Under the pieces are notes generated by a model. That model was not told where the DNA came from and did not search any database. It worked only from the letters and a program-made list of their open reading frames with translations. Positions 41,548 through 50,433 of a stretch of DNA of 64,000 bases are shown piece after piece. The stretch is from Lysobacterales bacterium (GTDB lineage: Bacteria; Pseudomonadota; Gammaproteobacteria; Xanthomonadales; Ahniellaceae): NCBI GenBank assembly GCA_016721845.1, contig JADKHK010000013.1, forward strand, positions 558,001-622,000, read 5' to 3'. Position 1 is the first letter of the stretch; the number at the start of each line of letters is the position of its first letter. The translations under genes and the position numbers were made by a program.

Positions 41548-43923
41548 TCAGGGCGGCAATCCGAGCTTCAGCAGCAGTGCGCGATAGCGTGGATCGCCGC
41601 GCAGTGGTTCCAGCAAGGGGTCGTACTTGATCTCGGCGATGCCGCCGTCGCGTTGCGCATACGCCCGCTCCAGCCAGCCGAACGCGGCATCGGCATGACC
41701 TCGGGCCGCTTCGACTTCGGCGATCTGGTAGGCCGCATTGAAGCCATAGCGCTCGACCAGGCGGGCCAGGGCAAGGTCGGATCCCGGGACATCGCCGCGG
41801 GCGTGATGCAGCAATGCATCGCCAAGCCATTGCAGGGGTTCGTAAGCCGTGGCTTTGAACTCGCTGGTCGCGACATCGAGTTGCTGCTCGCCCAACGCCA
41901 TGACCGCCAGACGCAGGTGCGCGAACGGGAAGTCGGGCTTGAGGGCCAGCGCGCGATGCTGGGATTCGCGGGCCGCCACTGGGTCGCCGGCGGCTTCCTG
42001 GAAATAGCCCAGTGCCTGCCAGGCTGATGGCAGCAGCGGTTCGCGCTCGGTCAGGCGGCGCGTCATCGCGATCGCATCGGGCAGTCGCCCGAGCGATGCC
42101 AGCAGGCTCCCGTAGCCTTGGGCCGCGTGACCGCTGCCGGGGTCCAGCGCCAGCGCGCGCTCGTAGTCGACCCGTGCGCCGCGCCAGTCCCAGTTCACCG
42201 AGCTGAGCAAGTTGCCGCGAATCCAGTAGGCATCGGCCAGGACCGGATCGAGGTCGATGGCGTGCGCGACCGAGGTCAGTGCTTCGGCATGCGCGCGTGC
42301 ATAGGCCGCATCGTCGGACGCGTACTCGGCCGACCACATCAGTGCCTGGGCCAGACGCGCATGCGCCGCGGCAAAGTCGGGGTCGATCGCAATCGCCTTG
42401 CGCAACGCCGCGACCGCGGTCTGCGCCGCGTCCGCGCCGGGGATCCCGATCGATTGGCGCCCACGCAGGTATTCGGAGTAGGCCTCGGCATTGGTCGAAC
42501 GATGCAGTCCCGCGTCCGGCTGCTGGTCCGGCAGCAGCTTGATCTTCAGCGCGGTCACGACGGATTGCGCGATGTCGTCCTGCATGCTGAACACGTCGAC
42601 GATCTGGCGATCGTAGGTCTCGCTCCACAGATGGAATCCATCGGAACAGTTCAGCAGCTGCACCGTGACGCGCAGCCGCTCGCCGGACCGGCGCACGCTG
42701 CCGGTCAGCACGGTGGCGACACCGAGGCGGCGTCCGATGCGCTTCAGGTCGGGCTCACCCTCGCGGAACTGGAACGCCGAGGTGCGCCCGGCCACACGCA
42801 GTTGCGGCAGTTTCGCGAGCAGGTCCAGCAGCTCTTCCGAGAGGCCATCGGAGAAATAGGCCTGGTCGTGGTTCGGGCTCAGGTCGGCAAAGGGCAGCAC
42901 GGCGATCGAGGCGGGTTCCGCGGCGGCCGCGACCGCTTCATTCGTCGCCGCTTCGGCCGCGTCACGGGTTCCGCGCCAGGGTTGCCAGGCGAGGATGCCG
43001 ATCAGCAACAGGCCGGCGGCAGCCAGGACCCAGGTCGTCGATGCCGCGGCAGGGCGTACCGGCAGCGACATCGGCGTGGATCGGCCGACGACGGGAGGTG
43101 TCGGCAGCGTCGTGGTGACGATGTCGCGCTGGCCGGACAGATGCGCATCGATACGCTGCATCACCGCGAATCCGGTCTGTGGCCGGGCAGCCGGATCCTT
43201 GGCAAGCAGGTCGTCGATCAGCGGCTGCAGGTGCTGCAGCGCCGGAGGCAGCCGCGGCACCGGCGCATTCATGTGCTGCATGCCCACGGTCCAGCCATTG
43301 GCGCCGTTGTAGGGCAGTTGCCCGGTCAGCAACTGGAACAACAGGACACCGAGGCCGTACAGATCGGCACGGCCATCGACGACTTCGCCGCGCCATTGCT
43401 CCGGGCTCATGTAATGCGGCGTGCCGATGCTGGTGCCTTCACCGGTAAGCCCGAGCTTGATTTCGGCCGCACGGGCGATGCCGAAATCGGACAGCACGCA
43501 GGCATCGTCGGCGCGGCGCAGGATGTTTTCCGGTTTGACATCGCGATGCACGACGCCCTGGCGATGCGCGAAGTCCAGGGCCGCGGCGATGTCCCGCGCC
43601 GTGCGCAGGGCGTGCACCGGCGTGTCGGCATGGCTGATCGACTGCGCCACCGTGCCGCCCGGCTCATAGGCCATCGCCATGTACGGCAAGCCTTCATGGA
43701 TGCCGACGTCGTGGATTTCGATGATGTTCGGATGATGCAGTTTGGCGGCGATGCGCGCCTCGCGCAGGAAGCGCTCGGTCGCGACCGGGTCGCGCGCCAG
43801 CGACGGGATCAGCAGTTTCAGCGCGACATGCCGGCCGAGCGATTGCTGGACCGCAAGGTAGACGGTCGCCATGCCGCCCTGGCCAAGCACGCGCTCAATG
43901 CTGTAACCGGGAATGTCGGGCAC
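41548..43923 (-). CDS. Ser/Thr protein kinase with TolB-like domain and TPR repeats
   Basis: Membrane kinase of about 791 aa. The kinase domain (residues 5-265) is canonical: glycine loop LGQGGMATVYLA, Lys in HVALKLL, catalytic HRDVKPENIL, DFG in LSDFGIARAAE, and the APE-like SPEQWRGE. One transmembrane helix follows (TTWVLAAAGLLLIGILAW), then a TolB/FlgO-like N-terminal domain (IAVLPFADLSPNHDQAYFSDGLSEELLDLL, read in parts) and TPR repeats to the end. The start codon is uncertain; GTG 43923 (VPDIPGYSIERVL) has AAGGTGG upstream and fits the family. The adenylate-cyclase-like TolB-TPR architecture is common in Lysobacterales; substrates unknown. Confidence 0.88.
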   Translation of the reverse strand: MPDIPGYSIERVLGQGGMATVYLAVQQSLGRHVALKLLIPSLARDPVATERFLREARIAAKLHHPNIIEIHDVGIHEGLPYMAMAYEPGGTVAQSISHADTPVHALRTARDIAAALDFAHRQGVVHRDVKPENILRRADDACVLSDFGIARAAEIKLGLTGEGTSIGTPHYMSPEQWRGEVVDGRADLYGLGVLLFQLLTGQLPYNGANGWTVGMQHMNAPVPRLPPALQHLQPLIDDLLAKDPAARPQTGFAVMQRIDAHLSGQRDIVTTTLPTPPVVGRSTPMSLPVRPAAASTTWVLAAAGLLLIGILAWQPWRGTRDAAEAATNEAVAAAAEPASIAVLPFADLSPNHDQAYFSDGLSEELLDLLAKLPQLRVAGRTSAFQFREGEPDLKRIGRRLGVATVLTGSVRRSGERLRVTVQLLNCSDGFHLWSETYDRQIVDVFSMQDDIAQSVVTALKIKLLPDQQPDAGLHRSTNAEAYSEYLRGRQSIGIPGADAAQTAVAALRKAIAIDPDFAAAHARLAQALMWSAEYASDDAAYARAHAEALTSVAHAIDLDPVLADAYWIRGNLLSSVNWDWRGARVDYERALALDPGSGHAAQGYGSLLASLGRLPDAIAMTRRLTEREPLLPSAWQALGYFQEAAGDPVAARESQHRALALKPDFPFAHLRLAVMALGEQQLDVATSEFKATAYEPLQWLGDALLHHARGDVPGSDLALARLVERYGFNAAYQIAEVEAARGHADAAFGWLERAYAQRDGGIAEIKYDPLLEPLRGDPRYRALLLKLGLPP

Positions 43924-44047
43924 CGAGCGGTTCCACCTTGGCGACGCAGCGAGAGTAGCCAATGCGTCGCAACCGGAACAAGCGGCGCGCCGCAACGAAA
44001 AACGGGCCGAAGCCCGTTTCCCGTCGTTCTGGCGATGGCCGCGGGAA

Positions 44048-45976
44048 TCACGCGGCGGGCGGCGTCCAGGAGCACTGCTGGCCCTGGTTCTTTTCCTGCA
44101 GCCAAGTCATCAGCGGCGCGAAATAGTCGAGGATGGCGCTGGCGTCCATCTGCTCGGTGCCGGTGAGTTCCTTCAGTGTCGCCGGCCACGGCTGGCTCTG
44201 GCCGTGCTGCAGCATCGCCCAGTACTTCTTGCCCGCTTCCTTGTTGCCGTAGATCGAGCACTCGTGCAACGGTCCCTTGAAGCCGGCGGCATCGCACAGC
44301 GCCTTCTGGAACTGGAACTGCAGGATGTGCGCGAGGAAGTAGCGCGTGTACGGCGTGTTGCCCGGCACGTGGTACTTCGCGCCCGGATCGAAGTCCTGTT
44401 CGGTGCGCGCGTTCGGCGCGGCCACGCCCTGGTACTTCATCCGCAGGTCCCACCACGCCTTGTTGTAGTTCTCGGGGCTGATGCGACCCGAGAACACGCC
44501 CCAGCGCCACTGGTCGATCATCTTGCCGAAGGGCAGGAAGGCGACCTTGTCCAGCGCCATCTTCATCTGTTCGTTGATCAGTGCTTCCTTGCTGACCTTG
44601 GGCGTGCCGACCAGGCCGATCGAGTTCAGGTAATTCGGCGTCAGCGACAACACGATGGTGTCGCCGATGGCTTCATGGAAGCCGTCGTGCGCGCCGCTCT
44701 GGAACAGCGGCGGCAGGTTGTTGTAGGCGAGGTAGTAATAGACGTGACCGAGCTCGTGATAGATCGTGGTCAGCTCGTCCTCGGTCGGTGCGATGCACAT
44801 CTTGATGCGCACGTCGCCCATGTAGTTCATGTCCCAGGCGCTGGCGTGGCAGACCACGTCGCGGTCGCGCGGCTGGATCAGCTGCGAATTCGTCCAGAAC
44901 GATGCCGGCAGCTTGGGCATGCCGAGCGAGACATAGAAGTCTTCGGCCAATGCCGCCATCTGTTTCGAATTGGCCAGGTCGGCCTGGCGACCGATCTCGA
45001 CCTGCTGCGCGGCATCGACCTTGCCTGCTGCCTTCATCAGGGCCTCGAAGCCGGCGTCGCGGCGCGATTTCAGGCCGGCATTCACGTCCAGGCTGGAGAC
45101 GCCTGGATAGGGCTCGACCATGCTGTAGATGTTGCCCCACTGCTGGGCCCACATGTTGCCGGTCAGGTGCGCCGGAATCATGCCGTTGATCTGGCCCTTG
45201 TCGCCGTATTGCTCGGTCAGTTCCGATTTCACGTAGCAGTGCAGCTGCTCGTACAGCGGTTTGACTTGATCCCACAGGCGATCAGTTTCCTGTTCGAATT
45301 CGGCCGGGCTCATGTCGTAGCCGGACCGCCACATCTCGCCGACATCGGCATAACCGAGTTCCTTGGCGCCTTCGTTGATCAGTTCGGCGAAACGCTGGTA
45401 GTCGGCGCGCATCGGCTTCGAGATCGTGTGCCAGCCGTTCCAGGCATCGAGTTGCGCGTCGTAGTCATGGCTGTTCGCGAGCACGTCGGAGAGCACGATC
45501 AGGTCGCGGCACTGGCCGTCCTTTTCGCCTTCGCGGCAATACTTGCCGGCGCCGTACATGCCTTCCATCTTGGTCGCGATGGCGGTCAGCTCGCCGAGCT
45601 TGGCCGGATCCTTCGGGGCCGGCATCGCCGTCGACAGCTTCATCAAGTCGAGCGCACGGCGCGTTTCCGGCTTCAGCGTGACGCCGTCGAACTTCGCCGA
45701 TGCATCAACATTGGTCTTCAGTTCACCAAGGAACTTCTCGTTCGATTTCGCCGCCAGCAACTGGGTGTCGCCATTGATGTAAGTCAGCGACAGCCATTGC
45801 GCCGCGGTGAGTTCCGGATAGTCCTTCTTCAGCTTGGCATTGATGTCGGCGACGAACCGGTCGGCCGCGGCAGCATCGGGCTTGGCGGTGTCCGCGGTGG
45901 GCTGTGCAGGCTGGTTCTGGCAGGCGGCAAGACCAAGCGCGATCGCGCCGGCGATCAGGGTACGGGTCAAGTTCAC
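44048..45976 (-). CDS. M2 family peptidyl-dipeptidase (ACE-like) lipoprotein
   Basis: Zinc peptidase that removes dipeptides from C-termini, related to animal angiotensin-converting enzyme. About 642 aa. Lipoprotein signal VNLTRTLIAGAIALGLAAC, started by GTG at 45976 with GGAG seven bases before. Zinc site YHELGH with the third ligand Glu in GFHEAIGDTI. Other ACE motifs: PYPGVSSLDVNAG-like and YTRYFLAHILQFQFQKALC, which holds the chloride/substrate Tyr and Phe residues. Bacterial ACE homologues are common in Lysobacterales and are thought to feed on peptides in the periplasm. Confidence 0.93.
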   Translation of the reverse strand: MNLTRTLIAGAIALGLAACQNQPAQPTADTAKPDAAAADRFVADINAKLKKDYPELTAAQWLSLTYINGDTQLLAAKSNEKFLGELKTNVDASAKFDGVTLKPETRRALDLMKLSTAMPAPKDPAKLGELTAIATKMEGMYGAGKYCREGEKDGQCRDLIVLSDVLANSHDYDAQLDAWNGWHTISKPMRADYQRFAELINEGAKELGYADVGEMWRSGYDMSPAEFEQETDRLWDQVKPLYEQLHCYVKSELTEQYGDKGQINGMIPAHLTGNMWAQQWGNIYSMVEPYPGVSSLDVNAGLKSRRDAGFEALMKAAGKVDAAQQVEIGRQADLANSKQMAALAEDFYVSLGMPKLPASFWTNSQLIQPRDRDVVCHASAWDMNYMGDVRIKMCIAPTEDELTTIYHELGHVYYYLAYNNLPPLFQSGAHDGFHEAIGDTIVLSLTPNYLNSIGLVGTPKVSKEALINEQMKMALDKVAFLPFGKMIDQWRWGVFSGRISPENYNKAWWDLRMKYQGVAAPNARTEQDFDPGAKYHVPGNTPYTRYFLAHILQFQFQKALCDAAGFKGPLHECSIYGNKEAGKKYWAMLQHGQSQPWPATLKELTGTEQMDASAILDYFAPLMTWLQEKNQGQQCSWTPPAA

Positions 45977-46019
45977 GGAAAGCTCCGATGGGTCAGGAAT
46001 TGGGAGTCGAAAGCGCAGG

Positions 46020-46529
46020 CTAGTGGTCGCGGTCACCGGCGGCAAGTGATGCCGCAGCATGCGATTGCAGGGGCAGCAATCCACGCTGTTGCAGCCAGTC
46101 GCGCGCGTCCCCGGCATCGTGTTCGAACCACGCGCGCGCCGAGCCGAGCCGGAACGTGTAGCCCCAGGCATCCATGTCCTGCATCACCCGCTCGCCACCG
46201 ACGTCTTCCAGCGCGTCGCCGAGCACGATCTGCAGATAGCAGGTTGCGTCTTCCTCGAACTGGCAGTCGCTGGCGTCGGTGTGGATCGTGGCGCGACGTT
46301 CCGGCGCTGCGCAGATCAGGTGACAGGCCTCGTGCAGGAGCGAGTGCACGGGCGTATCCGCGCGTGCATACACGGCATGCCCGATGATGCCCGCTTCAGG
46401 TTCACCCCAGTAACTGCCGGGAATGGGCGCGTGGTCGCCGATGACCCGAAGGCTGAGGCCGTAGCGTCCGAGCAGACGCTCGATGCCGCCATGTCCGATC
46501 GCGGCAAGGGTCAGCACGGGCGCGCCCAT
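46020..46529 (-). CDS. Uncharacterised HExxH-containing protein
   Basis: 169 aa, family not recognised by me. The central motif HSLLHEACHLICA (HExxH at about 66-70) suggests a zinc metalloprotease-like site; a downstream Glu/Asp pair in QFEEDATCYLQIVLGD could supply the third ligand. No signal peptide is seen, so it is probably cytosolic. It starts nine bases after the GNAT gene on the same strand, so the two should be co-transcribed, with the M2 peptidase 43 bases further on. Confidence 0.75.
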   Translation of the reverse strand: MGAPVLTLAAIGHGGIERLLGRYGLSLRVIGDHAPIPGSYWGEPEAGIIGHAVYARADTPVHSLLHEACHLICAAPERRATIHTDASDCQFEEDATCYLQIVLGDALEDVGGERVMQDMDAWGYTFRLGSARAWFEHDAGDARDWLQQRGLLPLQSHAAASLAAGDRDH

Positions 46530-46538
46530 CGGGTTCGT

Positions 46539-47144
46539 TCAACCGTGCTTGACGGCCAGCGTCGGCGTGACCGGACGATCGCGATCGGCGAGCCAGGGCA
46601 GGGCGGGCAAGTGGCCCGCGCCGGCCGCGAGATAGGTGTCCTGCACCCACGGGTAGCTGCAAAGCTCTTTCGCAAGCAGGCTGACGCGGCCATAGCCCGG
46701 CAAGACCTGCTGGCCAACCTCGCGGAAGCCGTAGGTGCCGTGGAACAGGACCGAGGCGTCATCCCGCGGTTCCAGCAGCACCTCGCAGCACAGGCGCGGG
46801 CTGCGCACGTCGGCGAAGCTCTGGACATCGGCGTAGAAGACGCGACCCAGGCCATGGCGGCGATACGCGCCGGCGACGACGATGCGGTCGATGTAGACAA
46901 AGTCGTCGTATTCACGCTGGAACCAGCGGAAATTGGGGCTCAGATAATCGGCTTCCGGGGTCAGCGCGACCAGAAAGCCTGCGAGATGCCCGTCGATTTC
47001 GGCCACGCGGAAATACCGGGCCTCGTTGAAGAACAAGCGTGCCCGTTCGGCATCCATCGGCAGGATCGTCGGCCCGGCGCTGTTGTTCAGGGCGAGGACG
47101 TGTTCGAGTTCGTGGTCGCGAACATCGCGCAGGCGTAGCGTCAT
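46539..47144 (-). CDS. GNAT family N-acetyltransferase
   Basis: 201-aa acetyl-CoA-dependent acetyltransferase. The start MTLRLRDVRDHELEHVLALN at 47144 was chosen because the GNAT fold begins there; the upstream frame adds unrelated residues. The acetyl-CoA loop is VVAGAYRRHGLGRVFYADV (R/QxxGxG/A type) and the C-terminal part has LFHGTYGFREVGQQVL. The family includes many uncharacterised proteins annotated as predicted acetyltransferases; the substrate is unknown. Confidence 0.9.
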   Translation of the reverse strand: MTLRLRDVRDHELEHVLALNNSAGPTILPMDAERARLFFNEARYFRVAEIDGHLAGFLVALTPEADYLSPNFRWFQREYDDFVYIDRIVVAGAYRRHGLGRVFYADVQSFADVRSPRLCCEVLLEPRDDASVLFHGTYGFREVGQQVLPGYGRVSLLAKELCSYPWVQDTYLAAGAGHLPALPWLADRDRPVTPTLAVKHG

Positions 47145-47266
47145 GGATTCGGCAACGGGCAGGGGGAGCGGGCGCGGATTATGGCAGAGCAGCCCGCTCT
47201 GGCCAGTCGCCAAAGCATGACTTTCGTGGCGTGCGGCGGCACTGGACGGGCGCCTATGATGGCGCT

Positions 47267-48496
47267 ATGGCTCTCACCCGCTTCGATCACGGCAACTGGC
47301 TCCGCTACGCGGGGCTGTTCACCTATGCCTGCGTCGGCGTGCCCCTGCTGCGCGAAACTGCGGCGCTGGCCGAAGAAGTCGATGTTCTGGTCTGGCTGCT
47401 GCACGGTACCGTTCCGGATGGCATCGGTGTCGACGAGCCGCGCGATCTCGCCGGCTGGTGGCTTGCCTATGTCGCCTTCGGCCTGTCCTACTGGGCCCTG
47501 ACCAAGGACCTCTCGCGCGCCCGGCCGCGGGCGCTGCGAGTGCCCTTGCTGATCATCATGAACCTGGCCGCGATCGCGATCAGCTGGTTCAGTCAAAGCG
47601 GTCTCTCCGGGATCCTGTTGCTGGTCATGGCGGGCGTGTTGCCGTGGTTGCTGGCGCCGCGGATGGCCGTGGTCTGGGCGATCATGCAGAACCTGAGCCT
47701 GCTGCCGGTCTTCGTCGGCCTGCGTGACCTCACCGGCGAGCCGTTGTACGGATGGTTCGATGCGATTCTGCAGAGCTTGCTCTATGTCGGGTTCTCGAGT
47801 TTCACCTTCGTCACGTCGATGGTCGCACGCGGCCAGGCGGAGGCGCGGGAAGAGCAGCGTCGGCTCAACTCCGAACTGCGCGCGACCCGTGCCTTGCTTG
47901 CCGAATCGACTCGCATCGCGGAGCGCGTTCGCATCGCCCGCGAATTGCACGATCTGGTCGGTCACCACCTCACCGCACTGACCCTCAATCTCGAAGTCGC
48001 CAGCCACCTCGTCGACGGTAATGCCAAGGACAAGGTGCGCCAGGCGCAGTCGGTCGCGAAGCTGCTGCTGTCGGATGTCCGCGAAGTGGTCGGCCAGATG
48101 CGCGACGAGGCCGAGATCGATCTCGGCAGTGCATTGCGCTCGCTGATCGAAGGCGTGCCGACCCCGAAAGTCGTCATGGACCTGCCCGATGATTTCCGGG
48201 TCGAGGATGCGCGTCGCGCGCATGTGCTGTTGCGCTGCACCCAGGAAATACTGACCAACACCATCCGCCATGCGCGAGCCGAAACCCTGTGGTTGCGTTT
48301 CGCGCGCGAAGCCGATGGCGCACTCACCCTGCGTTCCCGGGACGACGGCGTCGGCGCCGACGCCGTCGCCGCAGGCAATGGCCTGTCCGGCATGCGGGAA
48401 CGTCTGAACGAATTCGGCGGTTCTCTGGATATCGATACCGCCCCGGGTCGCGGCTTTGCGCTCGCGGCCACCCTGCCCATGGAGACCAAACCATGA
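47267..48496 (+). CDS. Membrane histidine kinase, NarL/DesK type
   Basis: 409-aa kinase with about six hydrophobic segments in residues 10-190 (LRYAGLFTYACVGVPLL through ILQSLLYVGFSSFTFVTSMV) and no periplasmic domain, as in DesK and LiaS relatives. The HisKA_3 dimerisation domain has the phospho-His H228 in RIARELHDLVGHHLTALTL. The ATPase domain has QEILTNTIRHARA as N-box and GNGLSGMRERLNEFGG as G-box. ATGA overlap with the regulator gene. Such kinases often sense membrane fluidity or envelope stress (family knowledge). Confidence 0.93.
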   Translation: MALTRFDHGNWLRYAGLFTYACVGVPLLRETAALAEEVDVLVWLLHGTVPDGIGVDEPRDLAGWWLAYVAFGLSYWALTKDLSRARPRALRVPLLIIMNLAAIAISWFSQSGLSGILLLVMAGVLPWLLAPRMAVVWAIMQNLSLLPVFVGLRDLTGEPLYGWFDAILQSLLYVGFSSFTFVTSMVARGQAEAREEQRRLNSELRATRALLAESTRIAERVRIARELHDLVGHHLTALTLNLEVASHLVDGNAKDKVRQAQSVAKLLLSDVREVVGQMRDEAEIDLGSALRSLIEGVPTPKVVMDLPDDFRVEDARRAHVLLRCTQEILTNTIRHARAETLWLRFAREADGALTLRSRDDGVGADAVAAGNGLSGMRERLNEFGGSLDIDTAPGRGFALAATLPMETKP

Positions 48497-49134
48497 TTTC
48501 CGTCGTACTTGTCGATGACCAGACCCTGGTGCGCCAGGGCGTGCGCAACCTGCTTGAACTCTCCGATTCCATCCGCGTCGTTGCCGAAGCCGCCGACGGC
48601 GTCCAGGCGATCGAGTTGATCCCGCGCCTGAAGCCCGACGTCGTCCTGCTCGACATGCGGATGCCGAACTTGTCCGGCCTGGACGTGCTGAAGACGCTGA
48701 CCGCGCGCGGGCAACTGCCGCCGACCATCATCCTGACCACCTTCGACGACGACCAGCTGGTGCTGGCCGGGCTCAAGGCGGGAGCGCGCGGCTACCTGCT
48801 GAAAGACGTCACGCTCGATCAACTGGTCGACGCGGTAAAAACGGTCGCGGGCGGCAGTTCGCTGGTGAAGCCGGCGGTGACTCAGCGCCTGCTGGCTGGG
48901 TTGGAGCACATGCACAACCAGTTTGCCAGCCTCGACCAGCCGGACCCGCTGACCGAGCGCGAGACCGAGATCCTGCGCTTGATGGCGGGCGGTTACAGCA
49001 ACAAGGAGATCGCGAATTCGCTGGGTGTGGCCGAGGGAACCGTCAAGAATCATGTCTCGAACATCCTGTCCAAGCTCGGCGTACGCGACCGTACGCGCGC
49101 GGTGCTGAAGGCCTTCGAGATCGGCATCGTGTGA
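48493..49134 (+). CDS. LuxR/NarL-type response regulator
   Basis: 213-aa DNA-binding regulator. Receiver domain MISVVLVDDQTLVRQGVRNL with phosphoacceptor D54 in VVLLDMRMPNLSG and the Lys in GYLLKDV. The C-terminal GerE helix-turn-helix is LTERETEILRLMAGGYSNKE through GVAEGTVKNHVSNILSKLGV. Partner of the overlapping kinase. Targets unknown; the downstream GyrI-like membrane protein is a possible one by position. Confidence 0.95.
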   Translation: MISVVLVDDQTLVRQGVRNLLELSDSIRVVAEAADGVQAIELIPRLKPDVVLLDMRMPNLSGLDVLKTLTARGQLPPTIILTTFDDDQLVLAGLKAGARGYLLKDVTLDQLVDAVKTVAGGSSLVKPAVTQRLLAGLEHMHNQFASLDQPDPLTERETEILRLMAGGYSNKEIANSLGVAEGTVKNHVSNILSKLGVRDRTRAVLKAFEIGIV

Positions 49135-49219
49135 CGGATCGCGCATCCGACGGTAGCAAACCGCCGGGTGAAGCCAGTAACATCCCCCACCTTTGCTTCC
49201 CGGAACGAAGTCCCTGCCC

Positions 49220-50272
49220 ATGCTGCGAATCGTCGAAATCATCCTGGCCGTCGTCTTTGCCGTCCTGTTTTTCATCGTGCTCGGCCTGTTCTTCGGAAAG
49301 GACGCACGCATCACTCGCTCGGTCGAGGTCGGCAATCCGATCACCCAGGTCTACGACAGCCTGAACGGCTTCCACAACCTCAACCAGTGGAATCCTTGGC
49401 AGCACGTCGATCCGAACATGACCAAGAACGTCAGCGGCGAGGCCTTCGGCGTCGGTTCCCGGCTCGACTTCCAGAGTTCGGAGAAGCGCGTCGGCAACGG
49501 TTCGCTGCAACTGGTCGAAAGCACGCTCGAGGACGACGGCGTGATCCGCTTCGCCGTCGAGAATGATTGGCTCGGCAAGAACAAGCAGCTGATTTTCCGC
49601 CTCAAGCAGGATCCGAAGACGCGCAGCGTCAGTGTCATCGCCGAGTTCGATGTCGAGTACGGCTGGAATGTGCTTGGTCGCTATGCCGGCCTGTATCTGG
49701 ATGGCCGCATCGGCGAGGATCTCGAAATCGCGCTGGCACGCTTCGCGACCACCATGGCCACGGTGCCGATGGTCGACTACAGCCAGATGGTGGTCGAGGA
49801 AGTCGAACTGCCGGGACAGAACATTCTTTACGTGGGTGGTGGCATTCCTGCCGCGCCGCGCAAGTGGGACGAAGCCCAGATCGAAATGGACAAGGCGTGG
49901 AAGCAGGTCGAGGACTTCATGAAGGCCGAACGCATCGTTGCAACCGGTCCGAAACTGCGCGTCGTGAACGTGCTCGGCGAGGAGTTCAACGACTTCTCGA
50001 TGGCCTATCCGATCGAATCGGACGCAGTCGCCGTCAAGAACAATGTCCGCATCGGCAAGTCCTATGCCGGCAAGGCGCTGAAGCTGCAGTTCGTCGGCGA
50101 CCGTCTCGCCATTGGTGTTCCGCGCGGTCCTCGCGAGGCGTTGAAGGCCTATGCGATGACCCATGGCCGGATGTACCCGTGGGACGGCTCCGGCCAGTAC
50201 GACGAGTGGGTGGGCGATGATCCGGCCACCGGTTATCCGCTGACCAATGTCTACCTGCCGCTGATCAAGTAA
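49220..50272 (+). CDS. Membrane-anchored SRPBCC plus GyrI-like small-molecule-binding protein
   Basis: 350 aa. One N-terminal transmembrane helix (VEIILAVVFAVLFFIVLGLFF) anchors a polyketide-cyclase/SRPBCC-like domain (VEVGNPITQVYDSLNGFHNL to about residue 170). The second half resembles the GyrI-like ligand-binding domain (PMVDYSQMVVEEVELPGQNI to YEWVGDDPAT-like end with TNVYLPLI). The start at 49220 fits the membrane helix. This two-domain form is common in Lysobacterales; ligand unknown. A strong terminator follows. Confidence 0.83.
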   Translation: MLRIVEIILAVVFAVLFFIVLGLFFGKDARITRSVEVGNPITQVYDSLNGFHNLNQWNPWQHVDPNMTKNVSGEAFGVGSRLDFQSSEKRVGNGSLQLVESTLEDDGVIRFAVENDWLGKNKQLIFRLKQDPKTRSVSVIAEFDVEYGWNVLGRYAGLYLDGRIGEDLEIALARFATTMATVPMVDYSQMVVEEVELPGQNILYVGGGIPAAPRKWDEAQIEMDKAWKQVEDFMKAERIVATGPKLRVVNVLGEEFNDFSMAYPIESDAVAVKNNVRIGKSYAGKALKLQFVGDRLAIGVPRGPREALKAYAMTHGRMYPWDGSGQYDEWVGDDPATGYPLTNVYLPLIK

Positions 50273-50292
50273 TTCCAGCGACATGCCGCACC

Positions 50293-50317
50293 ATCGCCCC
50301 GGCTCGCCCGGGGCGAT
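50293..50317 (+). terminator. Rho-independent terminator after the GyrI-like gene
   Basis: Perfect 10-bp arms ATCGCCCCGG and CCGGGGCGAT with a 5-base loop, followed by TCGTTT; 20 bases after the stop codon. Confidence 0.8.
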
Positions 50318-50433
50318 TCGTTTGTGCGGGAACTTTTCCGCAGATGCGCACACAGAGTGCCGCTTGAAATCCCGCGGCGCCGTCCCCAATCGGTCGCGCG
50401 CCTTGTCCAGTTCAGCCATCGCGAGCGCTCTCG

